5,436 nt of DNA from an uncultured Eubacteriales bacterium (GCA_959021945.1 CAUEYG010000144.1:1-5436), one strand, 5' to 3'; positions 1-4,755 are shown, counted from the first letter of the stretch. The notes: generated by a model not told the origin, from the letters alone. Program-made: numbers and translations.

Positions 1-123
1 GTCTTTGTTGGCTAATAGTTCCGCTATAATAGCATTTAAAGCCTTATCCCTGATTTGCCGCGGCAGGGCAGCTGTTTTAAAACTATCAGCCTTTACCTTT
101 GCCGCTATTTTTGTATAATCCAT
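1..123 (-). CDS. proA: Glutamate-5-semialdehyde dehydrogenase (gamma-glutamyl phosphate reductase), N-terminal fragment
   Basis: ProA makes glutamate-5-semialdehyde from gamma-glutamyl phosphate with NADPH, the second step of proline synthesis in the cytoplasm. Only the first 41 residues are visible; the gene runs off the left edge. The fragment begins MDYTKIAAKVKADSF, continues TAALPRQIRDKALNAIIAEL, and resembles the usual ProA start (a helix with an AK-A-S--LA-L pattern, then K--AL-AIA--L). No catalytic residues are in view, so the call leans on this pattern and on proB and proC being about 1.7 kb away. The ATG is chosen because AGAAAGGA lies about 10 nt upstream, inside the exonuclease gene. 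The start overlaps the last 19 nt of that gene in another frame, which suggests co-transcription and translational coupling. Oddly, proA is on the strand opposite proBC. Confidence 0.78.
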   Translation of the reverse strand, partial: MDYTKIAAKVKADSFKTAALPRQIRDKALNAIIAELLANKD

Positions 124-1118
124 TGGTGCAACATCCTTTCTAAAAATACTTTTATAAAATGGTTGGTTTCTAAGTAATGGGTTCCTTCTTGATCTGCCAA
201 TATGAGAAAGCCTTCCTGGCATCCGGGATATTTTTCAAAGGCAGATACATCTAGTTTCATGGCCTTTAAATCCACCAGGGTGAGGCCGGAATGTTTAATG
301 AGAGGAACCGAAACTGCAAATTGGCTGTTATGGCTGTTAAAATGGGCTTGGCAAGGGACGTCCTCCCATTGAAAACACTGATAACTGACAGCGGATGCTC
401 TTTGCTTGCCTGCTACATGGAGCTGACTACCTGAAAAAGAAATCTTTTCAACAATAAGGTCGGGCGTCTCCGCTGCATGGGAACGTATAGGGAATCCCAT
501 ACAATACATGGCCTTATGTAGATCTGCTTTTTCTAAAACAGGAAGTAAGCGATACAGCTGAACCACATCATCAAAATTATGAAGCAAAATTTTGTCTTCA
601 ATTTTCGGATCTTTGCCAGAGATATATTGAAAATAAAGGTCCACACTTTCCTTTCCTGAAATTTCATCCTTTCGGTGCTCCCAAAGCCCCATAAAATTTT
701 CCACTGTCTTTTGTTTCAAATTGGGAAGGAACTTTTTAATAGGCGAATAGCCCTTTACTAAAAGATAAAGGTCAAGATTAAAAGGCAGATGATCAGCCGC
801 AGAACCGGCTCGTCCTCTGATGAAAGGCAGATCAAACTGCTGTCCGTTGTAAGTCAGCAGCAGGTCTGTTTGTGAAATTGCATCAAGATATGCCTTTAAG
901 GCTTCCTGTTCCTGCTCAAGATTTTCTGCAAAAAATTGCTCAACCTGTAAGCTGTCCTGCTTTACAGTCAGCAGTCCTCCTAAAACAAACCGATTGCGCT
1001 GAGGGCTCAATCCGGTTGTCTCAATGTCCAGGACTCCCAGGCGCATGTCTTTAAAGTAAAGCTGAAAGGCCTTAGACGTATATTGGACATCTTGTATTTC
1101 TTTTGTTTTGTATTTCAT
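105..1118 (-). CDS. yprB: YprB-family DEDDh 3'-5' exonuclease (RNase H-like domain protein)
   Basis: Predicted cytoplasmic metal-dependent exonuclease of the RNase H-like fold; the substrate is not known from the sequence. In the 337-residue product the Exo I motif is VLDIETTGLS (D31, E33), Exo II is LLTYNGQQFDLPF (N91, D96) and Exo III is HNFDD (H180, D184, an H-x3-D arrangement, hence DEDDh). The region after about residue 200 has no motif I recognise. It matches the type of B. subtilis YprB, which as I recall is longer (about 413 residues). The start is ATG at 1118 because AAGGTGG sits 5 nt upstream; a GTG at 1127 in the same frame would overlap that ribosome binding site, giving 340 residues. 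It is the first gene of a leftward unit whose second gene is proA. No functional link to proline synthesis is evident. Family call is firm, gene symbol by analogy. Confidence 0.85.
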   Translation of the reverse strand: MKYKTKEIQDVQYTSKAFQLYFKDMRLGVLDIETTGLSPQRNRFVLGGLLTVKQDSLQVEQFFAENLEQEQEALKAYLDAISQTDLLLTYNGQQFDLPFIRGRAGSAADHLPFNLDLYLLVKGYSPIKKFLPNLKQKTVENFMGLWEHRKDEISGKESVDLYFQYISGKDPKIEDKILLHNFDDVVQLYRLLPVLEKADLHKAMYCMGFPIRSHAAETPDLIVEKISFSGSQLHVAGKQRASAVSYQCFQWEDVPCQAHFNSHNSQFAVSVPLIKHSGLTLVDLKAMKLDVSAFEKYPGCQEGFLILADQEGTHYLETNHFIKVFLERMLHQWIIQK

Positions 1119-1142
1119 ATAAGCCACCTTATCAGTATTAGA

Positions 1143-1171
1143 ATTATATCACAACTCCCGGAAAATTACAG
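1143..1171 (-). promoter_or_regulatory. Sigma-A-type extended -10 promoter for yprB-proA
   Basis: Read on the minus strand, TATAAT (1148-1143) is preceded by TGA, giving the perfect extended -10 TGATATAAT. Seventeen bases upstream is a weak -35, CTGTAA (1171-1166). The expected start is near 1137, leaving a leader of about 18 nt before the ATG at 1118. The -35 lies only a few bases downstream of the terminator-like hairpin at 1176-1215, so this promoter seems insulated from the transcript that precedes it. Confidence 0.6.
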
Positions 1172-1175
1172 GTAC

Positions 1176-1215
1176 AAAAAACAAAACAGACTGCAGGGGA
1201 GCAGTCTGTTTTGTT
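1176..1215 (-). terminator. Intrinsic terminator with 15-bp perfect stem
   Basis: The arms AACAAAACAGACTGC (1180-1194) and GCAGTCTGTTTTGTT (1201-1215) are exact reverse complements around a 6-nt loop (1195-1200). Read leftwards, the GC-containing core is followed by TTTTG and then six T, a good tail. Read rightwards the tail is TTTTGTTC, which is weaker. No protein gene precedes it on either strand, so its natural client is the small RNA proposed at 1176-1267. Confidence 0.7.
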
Positions 1216-1267
1216 CAAAAGGGGTATTGGGATTAGAGATTAATGAGGTTATCAGGGGGATAACCAC
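1176..1267 (-). ncRNA. Candidate small RNA with C-rich hairpin loops
   Basis: No known RNA family was recognised; this is a prediction from signals. A promoter at 1302-1274 would start a transcript near 1267. Read 5'->3' on the minus strand it contains hairpin 1, GGTTATC / GATAACC with loop CCCCT (1265-1247). Then come about 31 nt of pyrimidine-rich linker with ACCCCTTTTG, and hairpin 2, a perfect 15-bp stem with loop TCCCCT (1215-1180), followed by six T at 1181-1176. The length would be about 92 nt. CCCCT appears in both loops and in the linker. C-rich unpaired motifs are a known feature of several Firmicutes small RNAs (for example S. aureus RsaE and relatives) that pair with G-rich ribosome binding sites; applying that here is inference. 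No good reading frame is present. An alternative is an attenuated leader of yprB-proA, but I see no antiterminator pairing and yprB has its own promoter downstream. Confidence 0.5.
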
Positions 1268-1273
1268 AATTTG

Positions 1274-1302
1274 ATTATAGCTGGTCATGTCAAAAAAATC
1301 AA
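1274..1302 (-). promoter_or_regulatory. Sigma-A-type promoter for the candidate small RNA
   Basis: On the minus strand, TTGATT (1302-1297) and TATAAT (1279-1274) are separated by exactly 17 bases. The -10 is a perfect match and the -35 matches four of six positions. The expected start is about 1267, one or two bases before hairpin 1. No protein-coding gene uses this promoter directly. Confidence 0.6.
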
Positions 1303-1310
1303 GGGGTTGT

Positions 1311-1341
1311 CTAAAAATTTTAGAAAAAAGAAATTTTAGAA
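1311..1341. repeat. AT-rich direct repeat and dyad upstream of spoVS
   Basis: The 11-mer AAATTTTAGAA occurs at 1315-1325 and again at 1331-1341, 16 bp apart. The first copy overlaps a dyad, CTAAAA-A-TTTTAG (1311-1323). It lies between the leftward promoter at 1274-1302 and the spoVS promoter. It could be an operator or an A/T-rich activating element; the sequence does not say which, and simple AT richness could explain part of it. Confidence 0.35.
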
Positions 1342-1363
1342 GGAATTTGTCGTTTTTTTTTGC

Positions 1364-1392
1364 TATAAACTGTTATTTTGGAACTATATAAT
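1364..1392 (+). promoter_or_regulatory. Putative spoVS promoter
   Basis: A perfect -10, TATAAT, lies at 1387-1392. At 17-bp spacing the -35 position reads TATAAA (1364-1369), only three of six matches; a better TTGCTA at 1360-1365 is 21 bp away and too far. A good -10 with a poor -35 fits a promoter that needs an activator. The expected start is near 1399. In B. subtilis spoVS is under sigma-H; an AAGGAATTT at 1340-1348 resembles a sigma-H -35, but no GAAT-type -10 follows it at the right distance. Confidence 0.45.
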
Positions 1393-1398
1393 AGATAC

Positions 1399-1484
1399 GA
1401 GGACAGAAAGGTCTGTTCTCTCTAATAATCTTAAAAGCCCGGAAGGGACTAACGCATTTCTATTATATTAAGGAGGACGTATAC
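1399..1484 (+). other. Structured 5' leader of spoVS
   Basis: If transcription starts near 1399, the mRNA begins with a stem, GAGGACAG (1399-1406) and CTGTTCTC (1413-1420), 8 bp with one G-U pair and a 6-nt loop. A second small hairpin, CCC-GGAA-GGG (1438-1447), carries a GNRA-type tetraloop. CTTAA at 1430-1434 could pair with TTAAG at 1468-1472, next to the ribosome binding site AAGGAGG (1470-1476). I recognise no riboswitch consensus. Confidence 0.35.
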
Positions 1485-1745
1485 GTGGAAGTTTTAAAAG
1501 TATCAGCAAAATCAAATCCGAATTCGGTGGCAGGAGCACTTGCAGGAGTTTTGAGAGAAAAGGGCGGAGCGGAGATCCAGGCCATTGGGGCAGGGGCGCT
1601 CAATCAAGCAGTAAAGGCCATCGCTATTGCAAGAGGGTTTGTAGCACCCAGCGGTATCGACCTTGTCAGCATACCTGCCTTTACAGATATAGAAATAGAC
1701 GGCGAAGAGCGAACAGCCATCAAGCTGATCGTAGAGCCTAGATAA
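1485..1745 (+). CDS. spoVS: Stage V sporulation protein S
   Basis: SpoVS is a small, very conserved protein of the Alba-like fold, needed in B. subtilis for normal septation and coat assembly during sporulation; its molecular action is not settled. The product has 86 residues, the same length as in B. subtilis, and is nearly identical along its length: it opens MEVLKVSAKSNPNSVAGALA, carries EIQAIGAGALNQAVKAIAIA near residues 30-50 and APSGIDLVSIPAF near 54-66, and ends RTAIKLIVEPR. The start is GTG, 8 nt after a strong AAGGAGG at 1470-1476. It appears to be a single-gene unit, with its own promoter and leader upstream and a terminator 2 nt after the stop. It lies divergently from the yprB-proA unit and the candidate small RNA. 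Confidence 0.97.
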   Translation: MEVLKVSAKSNPNSVAGALAGVLREKGGAEIQAIGAGALNQAVKAIAIARGFVAPSGIDLVSIPAFTDIEIDGEERTAIKLIVEPR

Positions 1746-1746
1746 G

Positions 1747-1791
1747 AAAAAAAGACCTGAGCTTACATAAACATGCACTCAGGTCTTTTTT
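1747..1791 (+). terminator. Intrinsic terminator of spoVS
   Basis: GACCTGAG (1754-1761) pairs with CTCAGGTC (1778-1785) around a 16-nt loop. It is flanked by seven A on the left and six T on the right, which extend the stem to about 14 bp. The A-run/T-run symmetry would let it work in both directions. It begins right after the spoVS stop and separates spoVS from the proB operon. Confidence 0.85.
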
Positions 1792-1813
1792 GTTGCAAAA
1801 ATCCCGGCTTATC

Positions 1814-1842
1814 TTGCGGCGGCAGCCGTTTTATCGTATACT
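1814..1842 (+). promoter_or_regulatory. Putative promoter of proB-proC-nudF
   Basis: TTGCGG (1814-1819) and TATACT (1837-1842) are 17 bp apart; the -10 matches five of six positions and the -35 three of six. The start would be near 1849, giving a leader of about 30 nt, too short for a T-box or other attenuator. A dyad, CGTAT-ACTG-ATACG (1835-1848), overlaps the -10 and could be an operator. A second perfect TATAAT at 1853-1858 has only a poor -35 and would start transcription inside the ribosome binding site. Confidence 0.5.
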
Positions 1843-1878
1843 GATACGGTCATATAATTGAAGAAAGAGGCGATGAAA

Positions 1879-2676
1879 ATGAATTCTATCAGTGACTTGA
1901 TAAAAGACAGCAGAAAGATTGTCATTAAAATTGGCAGCAATGTTCTCTCTAATGATCATGGAGCTGTTAACCGTGAAGTATTGCATAGTATTGCAGAACA
2001 AGTCCATAGTCTTATAAAAGAAAACAAACAGGTAATCATGGTGTCATCGGGAGCGGGGATCTGCGGAGTAGGCGCCATCAATAAATGGAGCCGCAGGGGA
2101 GATATGAATTATAAGCAGGCCCTGTGCGCCATTGGGCAGGTAGAACTAATGATGGCGTATAAGGAGTATTTTGCAGATTATGATATCCATGTAGCGCAGA
2201 TTCTCCTTACTAGAGAAGATTTTAAAGACCCGCATAGAACACTGAATATCCGCAATGCGCTTTTCACCTTGGTAGACGAGGGGGTTGTGCCTATTATAAA
2301 TGAAAATGACAGCGTAAGCGTGGATGAAATCAAAATTGGAGATAATGACACTTTGAGCGCTCATACGGCTAATCTTTGGAATGCTGATGTGTTGATTGTT
2401 CTCAGCGATATAGACGGAGTGTACGATAAGGACCCAAAACATCAGCAGGGAGCTGAATTAATTGAAACCGTAACTGATATTGACAGTCTTCTTTCTCAGA
2501 TTGATATTGGTGAAAAAAGCAGTTTTGGGACAGGGGGCATTGCTACAAAAATTGAAGCCGCCCGTCTGGTCAATCGCTATGGCATTTCCATGATTCTGCT
2601 TAATGGGAAAAAGCATGATATTATAAAAAAAGCAATGGACCATGAAGAAACGGGAACCGTATTTATAGGGAGGTAG
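1879..2676 (+). CDS. proB: Glutamate 5-kinase, short form without PUA domain
   Basis: ProB phosphorylates glutamate with ATP to gamma-glutamyl phosphate, the first and normally feedback-controlled step of proline synthesis. The 265-residue product is a single amino acid kinase domain. Visible motifs are KIVIKIGSNVL (K17, G19, S20), VSSGAG (55-60), NENDSV (141-146), GDNDTLSA (154-161), SDIDGVYDKDP (176-186) and GTGGIATKIEAA (217-228). The C-terminal PUA domain of the roughly 370-residue enzymes is absent, as in many Clostridia. The loop after VSSGA reads GICGVGAI rather than the common AAG type. ATG at 1879 is chosen because AGAGG (1866-1870) is 8 nt upstream. ATG at 1873 is too close to it, and an in-frame TTG at 1858 has no clear site and would add seven residues. 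It is the first gene of the operon; proC follows after 5 nt. Confidence 0.95.
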   Translation: MNSISDLIKDSRKIVIKIGSNVLSNDHGAVNREVLHSIAEQVHSLIKENKQVIMVSSGAGICGVGAINKWSRRGDMNYKQALCAIGQVELMMAYKEYFADYDIHVAQILLTREDFKDPHRTLNIRNALFTLVDEGVVPIINENDSVSVDEIKIGDNDTLSAHTANLWNADVLIVLSDIDGVYDKDPKHQQGAELIETVTDIDSLLSQIDIGEKSSFGTGGIATKIEAARLVNRYGISMILLNGKKHDIIKKAMDHEETGTVFIGR

Positions 2677-2681
2677 AACAG

Positions 2682-3485
2682 ATGAAAATTGGATTTATCG
2701 GTGCAGGCAATATGGGAGGCGCCATTCTAAAAGGCTACGCTGTGGCAGCTGAGAAAAAGGGAGATCAGATCTTTGTTTATGACAGAAAAGAAGAAACATG
2801 CAAAGCTTTAGAAACAACCTTTACAGCAGTAACAGCCTGCCTTTCGGAAAGGGAACTGGTTCAAAAAAGCGAGGCAGTGATTTTAGGTGTAAAGCCTAAC
2901 TCCTTTGATGGTCTCCTTCCTCTTATAGCAGATCTTTGCAGCAGTGAAAAAATTATCGTGTCCATGGCCGCAGGCATCAGCATCTCCTATGTGGAATCTT
3001 ATTTGGGAGAAGATAAAAAGATTATAAGAATCATGCCTAATACGCCGGCCCAGGTGGGAGAAGCTATGGTTGCAGTCTGCAGGAATTCCAGGGTAGAAGA
3101 TGACGCATTTCAGCGTATCATGGAAATCTTTGAAACCATAGGCAAAGCCGAAGAGGTGGACGAGGAGCTGATTCATTGTGTCATTGGCGTCAGCGGAAGC
3201 AGCCCGGCATATACCTATATGTATATAGAAGCTTTGATGCAGGCTGCTGTAGAAAATGGAATGGAATTAGAAAAAGCAAAGGTCTTTGCAGCTCAGTCTG
3301 TCTTGGGAGCAGCGAAAATGGTGCTGGAAAATGATATTAGTCCAGAGCAGCTTCGTGTCAATGTGTGTTCGCCGGGAGGCACCACAATTGAGGCAGTCAA
3401 CACGTTGTTTGAAAATCATTTTCAGGATAACGTAAAAGAAGGATTTCAGGCAGCAGTGGAGAAATCCAAAAGCATGACAAAGTAG
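2682..3485 (+). CDS. proC: Pyrroline-5-carboxylate reductase
   Basis: ProC reduces 1-pyrroline-5-carboxylate to proline with NAD(P)H, the last step of the pathway. The 267-residue product has the usual length and layout: an N-terminal Rossmann fold with MKIGFIGAGNMGGAIL (GxGxxG at 7-12), VILGVKPN (67-73), SMAAGIS (94-100), RIMPNTPA (116-123), then the helical dimerisation domain with VSGSSPAY (170-177) and CSPGGTTIEA (229-238). All expected core residues appear intact. The ribosome binding site GGGAGG (2668-2673) lies inside the last codons of proB, 8 nt before the ATG, and the gap between the genes is 5 nt, so the two are probably translated together. Confidence 0.97.
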   Translation: MKIGFIGAGNMGGAILKGYAVAAEKKGDQIFVYDRKEETCKALETTFTAVTACLSERELVQKSEAVILGVKPNSFDGLLPLIADLCSSEKIIVSMAAGISISYVESYLGEDKKIIRIMPNTPAQVGEAMVAVCRNSRVEDDAFQRIMEIFETIGKAEEVDEELIHCVIGVSGSSPAYTYMYIEALMQAAVENGMELEKAKVFAAQSVLGAAKMVLENDISPEQLRVNVCSPGGTTIEAVNTLFENHFQDNVKEGFQAAVEKSKSMTK

Positions 3486-3494
3486 GAGGAGCAT

Positions 3495-4034
3495 ATGATC
3501 TTTGAGGAAAAGAAAATAAGCAGTGAGAGACTCTATGAAGGGGCTATTCTCAACTTGAGGAGGGATACCGTAACAGTGCCTACAGGGACAGCATACCGTG
3601 AAATTGTAGAGCACAATGGAGCGGTAGCCATTGTACCTATTACAGAAGACGGAAAACTGGTAATGGTAAAACAATTTCGTTATCCCAGCGGCAAAGCAAT
3701 ATTAGAGATCCCGGCAGGAAAAATTGATAAGGGTGAAACAGAACCTGAAGAGGCGGCTTGCCGTGAATTAAAGGAAGAAACCGGTTACACCCCTGCAAAG
3801 CTCCATTACTTGGGGAAAATCAATCCCAGCGTAGCATATACAGAAGAAGTTATTTACCTTTATGCAGCAACAGGCCTTGTGCCGGGAAAGACGAATTTTG
3901 ATGATGATGAGGCCCTGGATATCTTGGAATATGATTTTAAAAAAGCTTATGATATGGCTGCATCCGGGCAGCTGGTAGATGCTAAAACTGTAGCTGCCAT
4001 CTTTATGACAAAAGAACAACTGGGTATAAAATAG
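3495..4034 (+). CDS. nudF: Nudix hydrolase, ADP-ribose pyrophosphatase
   Basis: Members of this family cleave ADP-ribose and related sugar nucleotides to AMP and a sugar phosphate, using divalent metal bound by the Nudix box. The 179-residue product has the typical length and the NudF signatures: NGAVAIVPITEDGKLVMVKQ (41-60), FRYP (61-64), LEIPAGKI (70-77), REL-EE-G (90-97) and GKINPSVAYTEEVIYLYAA (107-125). The Nudix box is odd: eight residues, not seven, separate the first glutamate (E81) from the arginine of REL (R90), so the box is 24 residues long. The ATG follows AGGAGG (3484-3489) by 5 nt. It is third in the operon, 9 nt after proC. Its last 32 bp overlap spoIIM on the other strand. 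Substrate is inferred from family. Confidence 0.92.
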   Translation: MIFEEKKISSERLYEGAILNLRRDTVTVPTGTAYREIVEHNGAVAIVPITEDGKLVMVKQFRYPSGKAILEIPAGKIDKGETEPEEAACRELKEETGYTPAKLHYLGKINPSVAYTEEVIYLYAATGLVPGKTNFDDDEALDILEYDFKKAYDMAASGQLVDAKTVAAIFMTKEQLGIK

Positions 4035-4632
4035 CTTCCAACCCGCAGGCAAGTCCGATGGCCAGGGCAAAAAGCAGGATAACAAATAAGTAGGAGCCTG
4101 AATGTGTATTCAGGTTCTTTTTTAATGGCTGACGGGCGCTTCTGAGTGCTGCCACAGCGTAATTAACTGCAGCGGCAGAGGCCAGTACAAAGGCAGGAAT
4201 TAAAATCAGGTTTTGCGGCAGTAAAGATGTGAGAATTACCAAAATTCCTTTATTTTTTAAAGTTTCTGCAATGAGGCCTGTACAAAAGCCTAAGGCCATA
4301 CCCTTGTAGGTCAATGCCGCCAAGGCAATAGGAAATCCTAGAGCAGATAAACCTGCTAAAAATATGATCAGCAGAAGGAGCAGATTGCTGGCTAAGGAGG
4401 AAAAAAAGGGATTTGGGTAATCCATAGAGCTGGTATCTACATATAAGTATTGCTGTAAATACCCGGATAAATTATTTTTTTCAGCAGCAGACATGGTTAG
4501 CTCTAAAAAAATACCTGTGGAAATACCGGTGAGAAAGAAAAACATGGAAATAAAAATAATTTTTTTGCTGCCTATGGCTGAGGCGCCAGCTTGACCCAAG
4601 GAATATAAGCGACTATTATAAATTTTTTTCAT
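4003..4632 (-). CDS. spoIIM: Stage II sporulation protein M
   Basis: SpoIIM is a membrane protein that, with SpoIID and SpoIIP, forms the peptidoglycan-degrading complex (DMP) needed for engulfment of the forespore; in B. subtilis it is made in the mother cell under sigma-E. The 209-residue product is close to the B. subtilis length (about 214). Hydrophobic stretches at about 24-45, 82-105, 110-122, 130-160 and 181-205 fit a five- to six-helix protein, and the family motif is SLLPQNLILIPAF (136-148). The ATG at 4632 follows AAGGAGG by 7 nt. The final ten codons are antisense to the end of nudF, and codons 170-180, the polar loop before the last helix, contain the pro operon terminator. In B. 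subtilis nudF, spoIIM and xerD lie in the same order on one strand; here spoIIM points the other way. Confidence 0.93.
   Translation of the reverse strand: MKKIYNSRLYSLGQAGASAIGSKKIIFISMFFFLTGISTGIFLELTMSAAEKNNLSGYLQQYLYVDTSSMDYPNPFFSSLASNLLLLLIIFLAGLSALGFPIALAALTYKGMALGFCTGLIAETLKNKGILVILTSLLPQNLILIPAFVLASAAAVNYAVAALRSARQPLKKNLNTHSGSYLFVILLFALAIGLACGLEAILYPVVLLS
4094..4123 (+). terminator. Intrinsic terminator of proB-proC-nudF, inside spoIIM
   Basis: GAGCCTGAAT (4094-4103) pairs with ATTCAGGTTC (4108-4117), 10 bp with one G-T pair, around GTGT, and six T follow at 4118-4123. It starts 60 nt after the nudF stop. On the other strand there is no T-run, so it should act only on the rightward transcript. 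It lies within the opposing spoIIM reading frame, over codons about 170-180. Confidence 0.85.
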
Positions 4633-4659
4633 ATGTATGCCTCCTTCTTTTACGTAGAT

Positions 4660-4688
4660 AAATTATGTTAACCAAAGAGACTTTATTA
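4660..4688 (-). promoter_or_regulatory. Possible sigma-E-type promoter of spoIIM
   Basis: On the minus strand CATAATTT (4667-4660) resembles the sigma-E -10 (CATACAnT; six of eight). TAATAAA (4688-4682) contains the ATA core of the sigma-E -35, with a 14-bp spacer. The start would be near 4653, about 20 nt before the ATG. The match fits known mother-cell expression of spoIIM, but the consensus is loose and chance is possible in this AT-rich stretch. Confidence 0.4.
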
Positions 4689-4726
4689 CTGAATATCAAA
4701 AAATATCAGGAATCGACAAAATATTA

Positions 4727-4755
4727 TTGTAAACTATATTTTCATGGATTATAAT
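4727..4755 (+). promoter_or_regulatory. Sigma-A-type promoter of xerD
   Basis: TTGTAA (4727-4732) and TATAAT (4750-4755) are exactly 17 bp apart; the -10 is perfect and the -35 matches four of six positions. Transcription would start near 4762, leaving a leader of about 50 nt. This promoter diverges from that of spoIIM within the same 180-bp gap. Confidence 0.65.

Noticed and set aside
1176..1267. T-box or riboswitch controlling yprB-proA
   Set aside because: No T-box sequence (AGGGTGG-A type), no specifier stem and no alternative pairing with the terminator arm; yprB has a separate promoter after the terminator.
1083..1274. 63-codon plus-strand reading frame over the intergenic region
   Set aside because: It begins inside yprB on the other strand, has no ribosome binding site, and runs through the terminator and hairpins.
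1274..1293. TTGACA (minus strand, 1293-1288) as -35 of the small-RNA promoter
   Set aside because: It is a perfect -35 hexamer but only 8 bp from the TATAAT; TTGATT at 1302-1297 has the correct 17-bp spacing.
1340..1368. Sigma-H promoter for spoVS (AAGGAATTT as -35)
   Set aside because: The -35 resembles the sigma-H consensus, but at 11-14 bp downstream the sequence is GCTATAAA with no GAAT core, and the perfect TATAAT at 1387 is too far to be its partner.
1431..1455. Cyclic-di-GMP or similar riboswitch before spoVS
   Set aside because: CCCGGAAGGG and ACTAACGC looked suggestive, but the conserved blocks and paired architecture of known classes are missing.
1858..1878. TTG at 1858 as the proB start (272 residues)
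   Set aside because: It has no ribosome binding site and overlaps a TATAAT; AGAGG at 1866-1870 is well placed for the ATG at 1879, and the added residues are not part of the kinase fold.
2146..2442. Minus-strand frames of 60-135 codons inside proB, proC and nudF
   Set aside because: They lack ribosome binding sites and family resemblance and are mirror frames of strongly conserved genes on the plus strand.
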